The notes: a model not told the origin generated them from the sequence alone. A stretch of 64,000 bases of DNA from Desulfobotulus pelophilus (GCF_026155325.1 NZ_JAPFPW010000013.1:32818-96817); one strand, 5' to 3'; counted from the first letter of the stretch, positions 45,162 through 54,429 are shown. Numbers and translations: made by a program.

Positions 45162-45511
45162 GGTCTTTCTTTCTTTTTCAGTAATTTATATACCATGTTT
45201 TTTGTTTTCGTAACAGATGGAAAGGGCGGGTTACAGGCGGGTGGAAGGATTGTCCAACCGTCAGCATTTCGCCGGTATTCTTTTCTGTTCTTGTAAAGTA
45301 AGGCTGCCTTCTCGTCAAATTCAGGTACTTGTGATATGCCCGGAGGCAGGAATTGACTTTGTTTTTTTGGCACAGGGTAGGGTCTTATCTGATCTCTGGT
45401 GCCCGGATGGCGGAATCCTGTATCCGGTTTTCCGTCATTAGGGTTGTAAGGAGGCCGTTTCTGCGGTAACAGGCCGGCCACCCCTGAGTGAATTAACAAA
45501 AGAGTTTCCAT
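45158..45511 (-). CDS. Possible small gene coupled to the next gene by ATGA
   Basis: An open frame of 117 codons ends in TGA overlapping the ATG of the 199-residue gene. The suggested start METLLLIHSG has only a weak AGG upstream. The C-terminal half (VPEFDEKAALLYKNRKEYRR, then a Lys-rich end KLLKKKERP) has a protein-like composition. No family is recognised. It may be a chance open frame or real, and the ATGA junction is the main argument. Confidence 0.3.
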   Translation of the reverse strand: METLLLIHSGVAGLLPQKRPPYNPNDGKPDTGFRHPGTRDQIRPYPVPKKQSQFLPPGISQVPEFDEKAALLYKNRKEYRRNADGWTILPPACNPPFPSVTKTKNMVYKLLKKKERP

Positions 45512-45614
45512 GCTGCCTGCCCTGAAACCAGGATGTTTTTTTGGTTGATACGATGTGGGCTGAAATATGGCAACAGAACGAATTGACTGCAAGACTGAAT
45601 GGATGGAAAACCTA
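45512..45614. other. Divergent intergenic stretch upstream of the hydantoinase-like gene
   Basis: This short segment separates the minus-strand envelope unit from the plus-strand ATPase gene. If the candidate gene at 45158-45511 is not real, the empty region extends left to 45162. No clear -10/-35 boxes are visible. Confidence 0.35.
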
Positions 45615-47240
45615 ATGAAACAATACGGAATTGGCATGGATACCGGTGGGACCTATACGGATGCTGTCCTCATGGATCTGGAAACGGGTGAGGTGCTGGC
45701 CACGGCCAAAACGCCCACTACCCATGAGGATCTTCATGTCTGTCTGGGTCGGGCACTGGGATTGCTTCAGGAAGAAACGGTCTTTGATCCGGAAGCCGTC
45801 ATGCGGGTTGCCGTATCCTCCACACTGGCAACCAACAGTATCGTGGAAGGGCAGGGGGCGGATGTGGGCCTTTTTGTCATCGGTCTGGATAAACACTTTG
45901 AGCTTCCCGTTGCTGCCATCCGGCAGGTGACAGGAGGCCATACGGTTCTGGGCGAGGAAGAAAACCCTCTGGATGTGGAAGGGCTTCTGGAGGGAGTTTT
46001 GTTTTTTCGGAATAAGGTGGATGCCTATGCCGTGATTGCAGCCATGAGTTTCGCCAATCCGGCCCATGAAAAGGTAGCCGCCAAGGCCATTCATATGGTG
46101 GATCCCAGGCCGGTTTTCTGTTCCCATGAAGTGAGTGACCGGCCCGGTTTTGAGGCAAGGGCTGCCACTACCGTACTCAATGCCCGTCTGATGCCGAAAA
46201 TGCAGGCTTTTTTGCAGGGAGTTGGGCAAACGCTTGCCGACTATGGTTTGGAAAAGGGCCTGAGGGTTGTGCGGGGTGATGGTACCTGTATGGGGGCAGA
46301 AGAGGCCGTTCATCAGGCAGCCGGTACGGTGGCCAGCGGTCCTGCTGCAACGGCATGGTTTGGAGCGGGATCTGTGGCCTCGGGTGAAGCCCTTGTGGTG
46401 GATGTGGGGGGTACGACAACGGATATTACCCGTATCTGCCATGGACGTCCTCTGGTGGACCCCCATGGCAGCCGTATCGGTAATTGGGATACCCATGTAC
46501 CGGCGGTTTCCATGGTTACGGTGGGTGTGGGGGGGGACTCTTTTGTCCGAACGGGCAGAGAAGGTCTGCTGGTGGGGCCGGAAAGGGCCACGCCACTGTG
46601 CAGGATGACGGACCTTCGGCCTCCTCAAGAATGGATGGATGCAAAAGAAAATGCTTCCTGCCTGCGGGCTGTGGATACGGGACATGGAGAGGATCCCTTG
46701 TGGCAACTGCTGCATGAAAAGGGGCCCATGGCTATGGGAGAGCTGGGCCGTGTGCTGGAACTCCCCGATGTTGTGCTCAGAGATCGCCTTGCTCCGGCTT
46801 TGCAGAAAGGGTGGATTGTGCGGGCGGGCTTTACGCCTACCGATGCTTTGTCTGTGCTGGGCATGCTGCCTTTCGGATCCCGGGAGGCTTCTGTTCTTGG
46901 GGCGGAAATTCTTGCCAGAGACCGGCAGATGGATGTGGACAGTTTTTGCAGGGCTGTTTTGCATCAGGTGTCCATGGTCATTGAGGATGCCATTGTGGAT
47001 TTTCTTGTGCGCCTTGAAACCGGGAAAAGTTTTTCCGCTTTCTGGCCGGATCGCAGGAGTCATGGCTTTCTGGATGTGGGTTTTCGCTTGAAAGGACCCA
47101 TTGTAGGGATTGGTGCCGCTGCTTCCCTGCTTCTGCCTGCAGTGGCCAGGTCGTTGGATGCGGAGTTGATTCTGCCGGAACACCATGGGGTGGGCAATGC
47201 CGTCGGTGCCCTTCGTATTGCCATGGACGGTTTGGCATGA
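45615..47240 (+). CDS. Hydantoinase/oxoprolinase family protein (HyuA-like)
   Basis: This cytoplasmic ATPase of the ASKHA fold is related to the HyuA subunit of hydantoinases, 5-oxoprolinases and acetone carboxylases. The 541-residue protein has a phosphate-1 motif GIGMDTGGTYTDAVLMD, VSSTLATNSIVEG and a phosphate-2 motif VVDVGGTTTDITRI. There is no HyuB partner gene nearby, so the substrate is not clear. I place the start at ATG 45615 just before the first motif; in-frame ATG 45603 and 45567 are alternatives. A T-rich gap leads to the sigma-54 activator. Confidence 0.8.
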   Translation: MKQYGIGMDTGGTYTDAVLMDLETGEVLATAKTPTTHEDLHVCLGRALGLLQEETVFDPEAVMRVAVSSTLATNSIVEGQGADVGLFVIGLDKHFELPVAAIRQVTGGHTVLGEEENPLDVEGLLEGVLFFRNKVDAYAVIAAMSFANPAHEKVAAKAIHMVDPRPVFCSHEVSDRPGFEARAATTVLNARLMPKMQAFLQGVGQTLADYGLEKGLRVVRGDGTCMGAEEAVHQAAGTVASGPAATAWFGAGSVASGEALVVDVGGTTTDITRICHGRPLVDPHGSRIGNWDTHVPAVSMVTVGVGGDSFVRTGREGLLVGPERATPLCRMTDLRPPQEWMDAKENASCLRAVDTGHGEDPLWQLLHEKGPMAMGELGRVLELPDVVLRDRLAPALQKGWIVRAGFTPTDALSVLGMLPFGSREASVLGAEILARDRQMDVDSFCRAVLHQVSMVIEDAIVDFLVRLETGKSFSAFWPDRRSHGFLDVGFRLKGPIVGIGAAASLLLPAVARSLDAELILPEHHGVGNAVGALRIAMDGLA

Positions 47241-47316
47241 AGGGATTTGATCTCATTTTTTTTTCTTTTTACAATCCTTTTTTTTTTGCAACAGCCGGGA
47301 ATAGGGCAGGAACGCA

Positions 47317-48666
47317 ATGATGAGTCAGATCGCTATGGATGAAGCACTGTTTTCCAGAGAGAATCTGTTCAGGGTCTTTGATAACCTGGATACGGGAATC
47401 GTTGCCCATGACACTTCCCGTCGTATTTTTGTGTTTAACAGGGAGGCGGAGAGGATTACGGGTTTTTCCAGGTCAGAAGTCATTGGAAAGGATTGTCATG
47501 AGGTTTTCGGGGCACCCCTCTGCGGAAGCCGCTGTTCTTTTTGCGATGGCCATGCTTTTCCGGGGGATCATGCAGCCTATCCTTTGAATCTTGTATCCCG
47601 GTCCGGTGAAGTGCTTCAGGTGGAGATGTCCGTAACGGCCATGAAACGGGCGGATGGATCACTCTGGGGTGTGCTGGCGGCCATGCGGGATGTGACGGAT
47701 CTTTTCAATCTCCGGTTGAAGGCAGAGGATATGGGTCGTTTTTCCGGTATCATCGGTAATGACCCACGAATGCTGCAGATTTTTCAGCAGATACGGGATG
47801 TGTCCCAGTACGATTTTCCCGTTCATATTACGGGGGAAACGGGAACGGGTAAGGAGCTTGTGGCGGCTGCCATCCACAGTGAAAGCCGCAGGGCAGGTAA
47901 GCCTTTTGTCCCTGTGAACTGCGGTGCTCTCCCCGAAGGATTGATAGAGTCGGAGCTTTTCGGGCATGTGAGAGGTTCCTTTACCGGGGCCGTCCGGGAT
48001 AAAAAGGGCCGTTTTGAGCTGGCCCATGGAGGGACTGTCTTTCTGGACGAAGTCGCCGAACTTTCCCGATACATGCAGGTGAAGCTGTTGCGTTTTCTGC
48101 AGGAAGGAACCTTTGAACGGGTCGGGGGTGAACAGACCATCAAGGTGGATACCCGGATTGTATCGGCAACCAATAAAAACTTAAAAAAAGAGGTTGCCAG
48201 AGGCGATTTTCGGGATGATCTTTATTATCGTCTGAATGTGGTTCCCATACAGCTGCCACCGCTGCGGGAGCGGCGCAATGATATCGCCCTGCTGGTGCAT
48301 CATTTTATGGAGGAAGCGGCCCGTCAGTATCCCCATACGGCACCGCGCATGGCAAGGGATGCTTTGGGAATGCTCATGGATTACTCATGGCCGGGCAATG
48401 TGCGGGAGCTGCAGAATACGGTACGTTTTGCCATTGTAAAATCCGGCGGAGGAGAAATCACCCCGGCGGATCTGCCCCACGAAATCCGGGGGGAGGTAGC
48501 CTTGAAATCCAGGAGAGGGCCTGCCCGTAAGCTGGAACCGGATACGGTGGCACAGGTTCTGCTCCGGACCGATGGTAACAAGGCCAAGGCGGCCAAGTTG
48601 CTGGGTGTGGGCCGGGCGACCCTTTATCGTTTTTTAAAAGAGTATCCGGAGCTTTATACCGGCTAA
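47317..48666 (+). CDS. Sigma-54-dependent activator with Cys-rich PAS domain
   Basis: This 449-residue cytoplasmic activator has no receiver. The N-terminal PAS domain (about 10-125) contains a Cys cluster CGSRCSFCDG at about 69-78, which could bind metal or an iron-sulfur cluster or form disulfides. The AAA+ domain has GETGTGKE, the sigma-54 contact loop as GSFTGA (usually GAFTGA) and VFLDEVAELS. The C-terminus is a Fis-type helix-turn-helix (NKAKAAKLLGVGRATLYRFL). ATG 47317 or 47320 is the start. It lies 10 bases before the glutaredoxin gene, suggesting that the sensor responds to thiol redox state. Confidence 0.9.
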   Translation: MMSQIAMDEALFSRENLFRVFDNLDTGIVAHDTSRRIFVFNREAERITGFSRSEVIGKDCHEVFGAPLCGSRCSFCDGHAFPGDHAAYPLNLVSRSGEVLQVEMSVTAMKRADGSLWGVLAAMRDVTDLFNLRLKAEDMGRFSGIIGNDPRMLQIFQQIRDVSQYDFPVHITGETGTGKELVAAAIHSESRRAGKPFVPVNCGALPEGLIESELFGHVRGSFTGAVRDKKGRFELAHGGTVFLDEVAELSRYMQVKLLRFLQEGTFERVGGEQTIKVDTRIVSATNKNLKKEVARGDFRDDLYYRLNVVPIQLPPLRERRNDIALLVHHFMEEAARQYPHTAPRMARDALGMLMDYSWPGNVRELQNTVRFAIVKSGGGEITPADLPHEIRGEVALKSRRGPARKLEPDTVAQVLLRTDGNKAKAAKLLGVGRATLYRFLKEYPELYTG

Positions 48667-48676
48667 GGGGGCGTAT

Positions 48677-49084
48677 ATGGGGCTTTTTTCACGATGGGCG
48701 GAAACTTTTTTCGGTAGGTCACGTACGGCTGCAGACTCTCAGGGCAGCAGGGATGGCAGCGACAGGAGTGCACCGCCATCTTCTTTTATGGGTACCCATT
48801 CTCCGGGAGGTTTGGAAATGAATGATGCGGGTGAGGAAAAGCAGGTCACTCTGTATTCCTTAAGCACATGTGGTCATTGTAAATCCACCAAAAGGCTTCT
48901 GAATGACTGCAGTGTGGCCTATTCCTTTACGGACGTGGATCTTCTGGATCAGGAAGAGCGCAGTCTGATTCTGGAACAGCTCAGGGAGCTCAATCCCCGC
49001 TGCTCTTTCCCCACCATTGTCATCAATGACAGGGTGATTGTGGGGTTTCGGGAAAATGAAATCAAGGAGGCATTGGGCTTATGA
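48677..49084 (+). CDS. Glutaredoxin-family thiol oxidoreductase
   Basis: This small thioredoxin-fold protein has a CGHC active site (STCGHCKSTKRLL) and the cis-Pro region CSFPTIVINDRVIVG. Two starts are possible: ATG 48677 gives 135 residues with a low-complexity N-terminal extension and AAGGGGG upstream, while ATG 48818 gives 88 residues, the usual glutaredoxin length, with a better GGGAGG eight bases upstream. The gene overlaps the FTR-like gene by 4 bases (ATGA), so the proteins probably act together in disulfide reduction. Confidence 0.85.
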   Translation: MGLFSRWAETFFGRSRTAADSQGSRDGSDRSAPPSSFMGTHSPGGLEMNDAGEEKQVTLYSLSTCGHCKSTKRLLNDCSVAYSFTDVDLLDQEERSLILEQLRELNPRCSFPTIVINDRVIVGFRENEIKEALGL

Positions 49085-49416
49085 CCATGACGGCGGAACA
49101 ATTGTATGGCATGCTGCAGAAGACTCAGGAGGCCAGAGGTTATTTTTTTTCCAGAGACAGGATGAAGGTTATGGAGCTTCTGGAAGCCCTCCTGGTGAAC
49201 AAAGACCGCTATGGTTATATGGCATGTCCATGCAGGCTGGCCTCGGGAGACAGGGAAAAGGACAGTGATATTCTCTGTCCCTGCGTATACAGGGAGCCGG
49301 ATGTGGCAGAATTCGGGAGCTGTTACTGTAATCTTTATGTGTCCGAGGCATGGAATGAGGGTCGGGTTTCGGAAGTCTATGTGCCGGAGCGCAGGCCCGT
49401 GGAAAAAATGTTCTGA
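49081..49416 (+). CDS. Ferredoxin-thioredoxin reductase catalytic chain-like protein
   Basis: This 111-residue protein has the 4Fe-4S and redox-disulfide Cys pattern of the FTR catalytic subunit: ACPCR, then about 16 residues, CPCVYREPDVAEFGSCYC. In phototrophs FTR passes electrons from ferredoxin to thioredoxin; stand-alone catalytic chains occur in anaerobes. The paired glutaredoxin may replace thioredoxin as the electron acceptor. The ATG overlaps the glutaredoxin stop. No variable-chain gene is nearby. Confidence 0.9.
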   Translation: MTMTAEQLYGMLQKTQEARGYFFSRDRMKVMELLEALLVNKDRYGYMACPCRLASGDREKDSDILCPCVYREPDVAEFGSCYCNLYVSEAWNEGRVSEVYVPERRPVEKMF

Positions 49417-49763
49417 AGCCTTTTTTTGACAACAGGTCAGGCAAGTTGACGGGCTGATGGGAAACCGGGAGGACGGATCTTCGTTATCGGTCTGGTTTTT
49501 CCGCTGCAGCCCTGACAGGTTCTTTGTGCCGGTTCTCTGCGCCATGACCGTAGAAAATGTTTCTGAAATGAAAGGTTTTTGTTGGATGCTGCCGTGCATT
49601 TTCCGTAAAGGAAAGTGTGCGGTTTTTTTTATCTTGATTCTCCGCCGGAAGGGTCGTACAATTGTTTCATTCAAAAACAAAAGCAGGGTTACGGATTTTA
49701 TTTCTGAAAGAGACATGTGTTTTTTTGGGAGGGACATGTATATCCTTTTCCGGGAGGTTTTGT
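49417..49763. other. Intergenic region before the outer-membrane gene
   Basis: No gene is seen in these 347 bases. TTGAC occurs twice near the left end (about 49427 and 49446). A good promoter lies at 49634-49662. Just before the next start codon is GGGAGG. Confidence 0.5.
49634..49662 (+). promoter_or_regulatory. Sigma-70-type promoter of the outer-membrane gene
   Basis: TTGATT (49634-49639) and TACAAT (49657-49662) are 17 bases apart, close to consensus. The start codon is about 100 bases downstream. Confidence 0.6.
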
Positions 49764-50999
49764 ATGGCGAAGCTGTGGAAAGTTCTGTGCCTGGTGAGTA
49801 TGCTGGGGATGCTCGGTATGCCGGTGCTTGCGGGGGATGAAGAAGTATGGCAGTCCATTTTTAACAACATCCCTTCGGAAAAAGAAATTATTAAAAACGA
49901 GCTGCAGACGGGCAGACTGTACAACGCCACCGTGGTTTTTACGGTGGAGGGAGTACAGGGGGACAACGGTGTTTTAAGGGAAAGCGATACGATTGATTTG
50001 ACACTGGAAGGAAGGGGCGTTGCCCCCATGAGTTTCCGGGGAACAAAGGAAGATCTGGTCATCTGGGCGGAAACTAACCGGACGGCACTGTTTAAGGCCG
50101 TTTTCGGTAATGCGCCGGATGTGGCGGCCAGTGGCATGACCAGCACCCAGTCTCTGGCCCAGTCGGCTTTCATGTCTTCGGTATACATGGCACCCAATAC
50201 CCGTACAGGCATGGGCGCAGTGGCAACGGATTCTGGCGGAGCTGTTTCTTTTATTCCCGTGTCCAATAAGGATATCGTGATTTCCGGCCAGCATGACCGC
50301 ATGAAAATAGGAGATGATAAGGCTACGGGTTCCAGCGGTATCATGGCCTATGAGTGGCGGTTCGGTGACTCCATGCGGCATTCAGCCGGTATTTCCATCC
50401 CATACAGACAGCTGGATGTGGATGATAGTCTGGATACGGAATACAAGCATGCCGCTATGATGCCTTTTTTCAAAAAACGCTGGTACCGTTCTAATGGTGT
50501 GCTGGAGTGGATGGTGAACGGAACCCTTGGAGTGACGTACCTGAAATCCAAGGTCTTTACGGACGGCGGAGGTTATCTGGAGTATGGTGGCGGTACGGGC
50601 ATCCGGTACTCCCATGCCCTGACGGCCAATGCCATTGTGAATGCCGGTATCATGTACCAGGGGCTTAAAAAAGAAATCCCCAGCGATCTGGTTCCGGATG
50701 AGGTCCGCTGGATTTCCGATGCTCTGAATGATCTGCCATGGGAGCATAACGTGATTCCTTCGGTAGGCACCATTGTGAATCTGATGGATGGCAGGCTGAC
50801 CCTTAAGGGAGAAGTTTTTCGGGTGCATCAGGTGCAGAATGAAGTGGTGGATGGTTATGAATATCAAACAGTTGTGTTTGGTATGGCAACCGTTCGTCCG
50901 TGGAGCTGGTTTTCCTGCTCTCTAGGATATAAGGAGTCTTTCGAGTTGAAAGATATTACGGACAGGTCCTACATTATCGATTTTACAATTACCTGGTAG
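49764..50999 (+). CDS. Outer-membrane beta-barrel protein of unknown function
   Basis: This secreted 411-residue protein has a signal peptide (MAKLWKVLCLVSMLGMLGMP...A), an N-terminal region of about 130 residues (helical, then polar), and a C-terminal barrel of alternating strands ending in Trp (YIIDFTITW). That ending is a typical BAM-type signal. The layout resembles an autotransporter-like or surface-exposed barrel, but no named family is recognised. I chose ATG 49764 because GGGAGG lies seven bases upstream; the longer frame from 49662 has no ribosome-binding site. Confidence 0.78.
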   Translation: MAKLWKVLCLVSMLGMLGMPVLAGDEEVWQSIFNNIPSEKEIIKNELQTGRLYNATVVFTVEGVQGDNGVLRESDTIDLTLEGRGVAPMSFRGTKEDLVIWAETNRTALFKAVFGNAPDVAASGMTSTQSLAQSAFMSSVYMAPNTRTGMGAVATDSGGAVSFIPVSNKDIVISGQHDRMKIGDDKATGSSGIMAYEWRFGDSMRHSAGISIPYRQLDVDDSLDTEYKHAAMMPFFKKRWYRSNGVLEWMVNGTLGVTYLKSKVFTDGGGYLEYGGGTGIRYSHALTANAIVNAGIMYQGLKKEIPSDLVPDEVRWISDALNDLPWEHNVIPSVGTIVNLMDGRLTLKGEVFRVHQVQNEVVDGYEYQTVVFGMATVRPWSWFSCSLGYKESFELKDITDRSYIIDFTITW

Positions 51000-51234
51000 A
51001 CTGTCGGGATGGAGCATGGCTGTTCCCGGAACAAAACGGTTCGTATGGTTTCAGTGTGGAGAAAACAGCTTGTGAATCCTGTGGCGGAATCCAATCGCTG
51101 ACATGATCGCTCCGAAGTGTCAGGATAAGGTGTGCAGAATAGTTGGGCCGGAAAATACAAGATGGTTGACAGTAAGGGAAGGCGGCCTTGGGTACGCCTT
51201 TTCTTTTTGGGAGCCGTTGGAAGGGAAGGCTAGG

Positions 51235-51864
51235 ATGGAAGAAAAAAAAGGATTGCGTGTGGGTTTTGTGGGAGACTCCATTCTGTACGGATGGGCTGTT
51301 GCCCCGGAAGCGGCATGCTGGCGGGTATTCCAGGAGCTGGCAGGCATGAATGTGGTTTGTGATGGGGACGTCAATCCTCTGGCTCTTCCCGGTGGAACCT
51401 TGCCGGATCTTGTTACCCGCACGCCTCGGCTTGTGGCCCGGTACGGGCCTCAGCTTGTTTTTGTCTGCGCGGGAGCCAATCATTATGATGGTGATGGTAC
51501 TCTGAGCTGGCCCTATGGCATGACGGAGGCAGAGTTGTTCCGGTTGTTTTACCGGCTTTTTGCTGATCTCACCCATGCGGGATGCAAGGTAGTATGGCTG
51601 GGCTTGCCCCCTTTTGAAGCCTGCGGTACGGATCAGGAAATCCCAAGAAATCTGTCACAAAGGATTGCCGGGTTCTGTGCCGATCAGATATGGGATAGCT
51701 GCTATGTTACGGATTGCATGATGCGGGATCCTTCCTGGAATGCGGGAGGAGGACGTTTTTATGATAATCTTGCCATGGATATCCATCCGAATACGGCAGG
51801 ACAGGTTTGCATTGCGGAATGCTGTGCCGCCTGGTTGCGCCAGCAGAATGGGCTGTCGTGGTAA
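51235..51864 (+). CDS. SGNH/GDSL hydrolase family protein
   Basis: This 209-residue protein, likely cytoplasmic as no signal peptide is seen, has the SGNH fold. Block I is FVGDSILYG (nucleophile Ser), block III is AGANHYDG, and block V is DIHPN, which provides the catalytic Asp and His. The family includes esterases and lysophospholipases. It starts at ATG 51235, after a purine-rich GGAAGG run. It is followed 31 bases later by a glucosaminidase gene, so a cell-wall or acyl-chain role is possible. Confidence 0.82.
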   Translation: MEEKKGLRVGFVGDSILYGWAVAPEAACWRVFQELAGMNVVCDGDVNPLALPGGTLPDLVTRTPRLVARYGPQLVFVCAGANHYDGDGTLSWPYGMTEAELFRLFYRLFADLTHAGCKVVWLGLPPFEACGTDQEIPRNLSQRIAGFCADQIWDSCYVTDCMMRDPSWNAGGGRFYDNLAMDIHPNTAGQVCIAECCAAWLRQQNGLSW

Positions 51865-51895
51865 CAGGAGAATGCTGTTGTGAACAGGAGGAAGA

Positions 51896-52828
51896 ATGAA
51901 AAAGAAAGCGTTCCTGATACCGGGTGCTGCTTTTCTGTCGATACTGATGGGGCTAGCTGTTCTTTCTGTGTATGAACGCCGGAAGGCCGGAGAAGATTTC
52001 CGGCCTGAAATCATCATCGGTCGGGTTGCCCTGCCGGATTTATCCCTGTACCAGGGAGGAGAAAGCCTGGAGGTTCTTTTTGCCCGTGAAGGTTTGGGTA
52101 GTATGCAGGACAGTCGTTCGCCCTTGCCTCCGTCTGCAGGAGAGATATCTCTGGAATTGCCTGATTTTTCGGCTTATACGGATGTAAAAGAAAAAAAGAA
52201 AGCTTTTTTTCAATTCCTGCGCCCCATTGTGGAGCAGGAAAACTGGGCTGTTTTGAAAGAACGGGCCCGGGTTCTGGTCTTGTGGCAGCAGTTCCAGGAA
52301 AACAGGACTTTATCTGAAAAGGGACTTGAGCAACTGGAAACTCTGAGGGACAGGTACCGCGTGGAGGCTGCTCCCGAAGAAGGGGCTGCTTTTTTCAGGG
52401 AAATGCTCATGCGCATAGATGCCGTGCCTGTGCCTCTGGCACTGATTCAGGCTGCCAAGGAATCTGGCTGGGGAAGTTCCCATTTTGCGAGGGAAGGCAA
52501 TAATCTTTTCGGCCAGTGGTGTTTTGAAAAGGGTTGCGGCATGGTTCCCAGGATGAGACCGGAAGGGGCTATCCATGAGGTGCAGATCTTCGGAGATGTG
52601 GCAGAGGCTGTCCGGGCCTATCTCTGGAATCTGAATACCCACAGCGCCTATGAGGAGGTCCGGATGCGTCGTTACCGGATGCGTATGGAGAAAAAGGAAC
52701 TTGATGGCCGATTTCTGGCGGGTGGTCTGGAGAAATATTCGGAACGGGGCATGGAATATGTAAGAATTCTTCGCCGAATGATCCGGGCCAATGAAAGTTT
52801 CATGGGTTTTGACAGGCCGGATGTCTGA
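51896..52828 (+). CDS. Bax/FlgJ-type glucosaminidase domain protein
   Basis: This 310-residue membrane-anchored or secreted enzyme probably cleaves peptidoglycan glycan strands. A hydrophobic N-terminal helix (about 5-25) precedes a low-homology region, then the glucosaminidase domain: ALIQAAKESGWGSSHFAREG, NNLFGQWCF and late NLNTHSAYEEVR, as in E. coli Bax. ATG 51896 follows AGGAGG. It lies next to a SGNH hydrolase gene and converges on a polysaccharide deacetylase gene, all linked to the envelope. Confidence 0.86.
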   Translation: MKKKAFLIPGAAFLSILMGLAVLSVYERRKAGEDFRPEIIIGRVALPDLSLYQGGESLEVLFAREGLGSMQDSRSPLPPSAGEISLELPDFSAYTDVKEKKKAFFQFLRPIVEQENWAVLKERARVLVLWQQFQENRTLSEKGLEQLETLRDRYRVEAAPEEGAAFFREMLMRIDAVPVPLALIQAAKESGWGSSHFAREGNNLFGQWCFEKGCGMVPRMRPEGAIHEVQIFGDVAEAVRAYLWNLNTHSAYEEVRMRRYRMRMEKKELDGRFLAGGLEKYSERGMEYVRILRRMIRANESFMGFDRPDV

Positions 52829-52942
52829 GGAAGTCTGTTCCCAGCTGCAGAAGATTCGTTTTTTTGCTGCCGTAAAGAAGAAGATGTTTTTTTGTCATCA
52901 GGACAGAAGTGTTCAGGAAGCGCTGGTAAGATCATGCAGCCA

Positions 52943-54028
52943 TTAATCCCCGGAGTCTGATTCGGGAAGGACCCATGAGTAGGTATACCAGAACCATTCC
53001 GATCCATCTTTAGACGGGGCTGTTATCGTATAGAGTGTGCGTCTCGGATTCAGTCTGTCGCTGGCGCGAACCCTTAGTGTCAGGCCGTCCGGACGGTTTT
53101 CCTTTTCTATGGTGCAGTTTTTTTGGCCGCTGACAAAGCATTGCAGGCCATCGGTGCGGATTCTGTCATTTTGGATGGAAAGGGTGAGAACAGGCGGATT
53201 GTCTCCTGTGATAAGGGGCGTTGTGGGGCTTGCCTTGACCACACCAAGGGCATTCATTCGTATTTTTTCCGTGAAACCTGTGATTGTTCCATAGGTGAGA
53301 TTCATGGGAAAGCGGGGCAGTGCAAAACGATTGCTTCCGGCAAAGACGACCCCGGACCGCTGGGCTGCGGCAGCCCGATAACCGTGTTTTTTCAGAATGT
53401 TCATCATCTCTTCGGTGTATTCCCCAAAGGGATAGGCGTAAAGGTCGGGAATGTTTGTAAGGTGTTGTTTAAATATTTCGTGGGATTGGGTGAGATCGGC
53501 TTCAAAGGCATTGGCAATTTTTTCTGTCGGATGGTTCAGAAAATAGTCGTGGGAGTGGGAGTGATTACCGATTTCAAAACCTTTGTTCTGTAGTTGCCGG
53601 ATTTGTTCCCAGTTGAGGTAGTTCCTGCCGCCCACATACCGGGTGGCGATAAAAAGGGTGGCAGGATAGCCGTATTTTTCCAGAAGTGGCAGGCCATGCT
53701 CCCATACGGAAAGGTACCCGTCGTCAATGGTGATGCAAGCCGTCTTTTGGGGCAGGTTATGCCCGGCATCCAGACGCTGCAGAGCTTCTCCCAGGGTGAT
53801 TACGGTGTAGCGGTTGGCTTTCAGGTAGGCAAGGTGCTCCTGAAATTGTGTTGTGGATACACTGGTAGAGGGGTACTGGTTCTCCATACCGAAATGGTGA
53901 TACATGAAAATTCGTATCTGCGGGTCTGCATTTCTTTCGGAAACAACCGTTTCCGGAGAATTCGCCCATGCCGGTCCGTTGAGAAAAAAAAGCATCAGAA
54001 TGATAGGCAGCCATGTCTTCTGGTTCAT
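52943..54028 (-). CDS. Polysaccharide deacetylase (NodB-like, CE4)
   Basis: This exported 361-residue enzyme removes acetyl groups from a polysaccharide or peptidoglycan. It has a signal peptide (MNQKTWLPIILMLFFLNGPA...A), the metal-binding motifs TIDDGY and HSHSHDYF and the family PFGEY motif. A C-terminal beta-rich domain of about 110 residues follows. AAGGAGG precedes the ATG. It converges with the Bax-like gene. Confidence 0.9.
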   Translation of the reverse strand: MNQKTWLPIILMLFFLNGPAWANSPETVVSERNADPQIRIFMYHHFGMENQYPSTSVSTTQFQEHLAYLKANRYTVITLGEALQRLDAGHNLPQKTACITIDDGYLSVWEHGLPLLEKYGYPATLFIATRYVGGRNYLNWEQIRQLQNKGFEIGNHSHSHDYFLNHPTEKIANAFEADLTQSHEIFKQHLTNIPDLYAYPFGEYTEEMMNILKKHGYRAAAAQRSGVVFAGSNRFALPRFPMNLTYGTITGFTEKIRMNALGVVKASPTTPLITGDNPPVLTLSIQNDRIRTDGLQCFVSGQKNCTIEKENRPDGLTLRVRASDRLNPRRTLYTITAPSKDGSEWFWYTYSWVLPESDSGD

Positions 54029-54383
54029 CCGGGCCTCCTTTGAGATACGTCAGCTATGATCCTGCCAGTGTAATGATAGGCCCTTGTCTGCCGCAAGCTT
54101 TTTTGGGTCTCGCTGACCGATAGCCCTGTGCTGTCGGTTCTTTGTAACAGAAAAGAGAGCAGGTATTTTGTGTGTGTATGCTGGTATGCCGCATACTCGG
54201 TCCATAAGAAGGTTCTTCAGTCTTTGATAAAAACTAAAAAGAATTTATGGCAGCCGAAGTCGTTGGCAGGTATTGGAAAAAGACATATGGAATTGCCATA
54301 ATCTGGCAGGCAGTAAAGATGCAGGGAGTGGGTTCCAAAGCAACCGTTTTTTAAAAGAGGTTACTCTATCCGTTGACCCTGCC
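54029..54383. other. Intergenic region between deacetylase and tRNA-Leu
   Basis: No gene is seen. Two inverted repeats stand out: a 9-bp hairpin ACCGATAGC/GCTGTCGGT with one wobble pair at 54116-54138, and TTATGGCA (54245-54252) with TGCCATAA (54294-54301) around a 41-base loop. The purpose is not clear. Confidence 0.4.
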
Positions 54384-54429
54384 TAAAAAAACAGATCCTG
54401 AAAGCCTGTATCTGGCTTTTAGGATCTGT
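54384..54429 (-). terminator. Terminator after tRNA-Leu
   Basis: ACAGATCCT pairs with AGGATCTGT, with a further AAAGCC/GGCTTT inner stem. On the minus strand seven T follow. It lies 12 bases after the tRNA 3' end. Confidence 0.93.
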
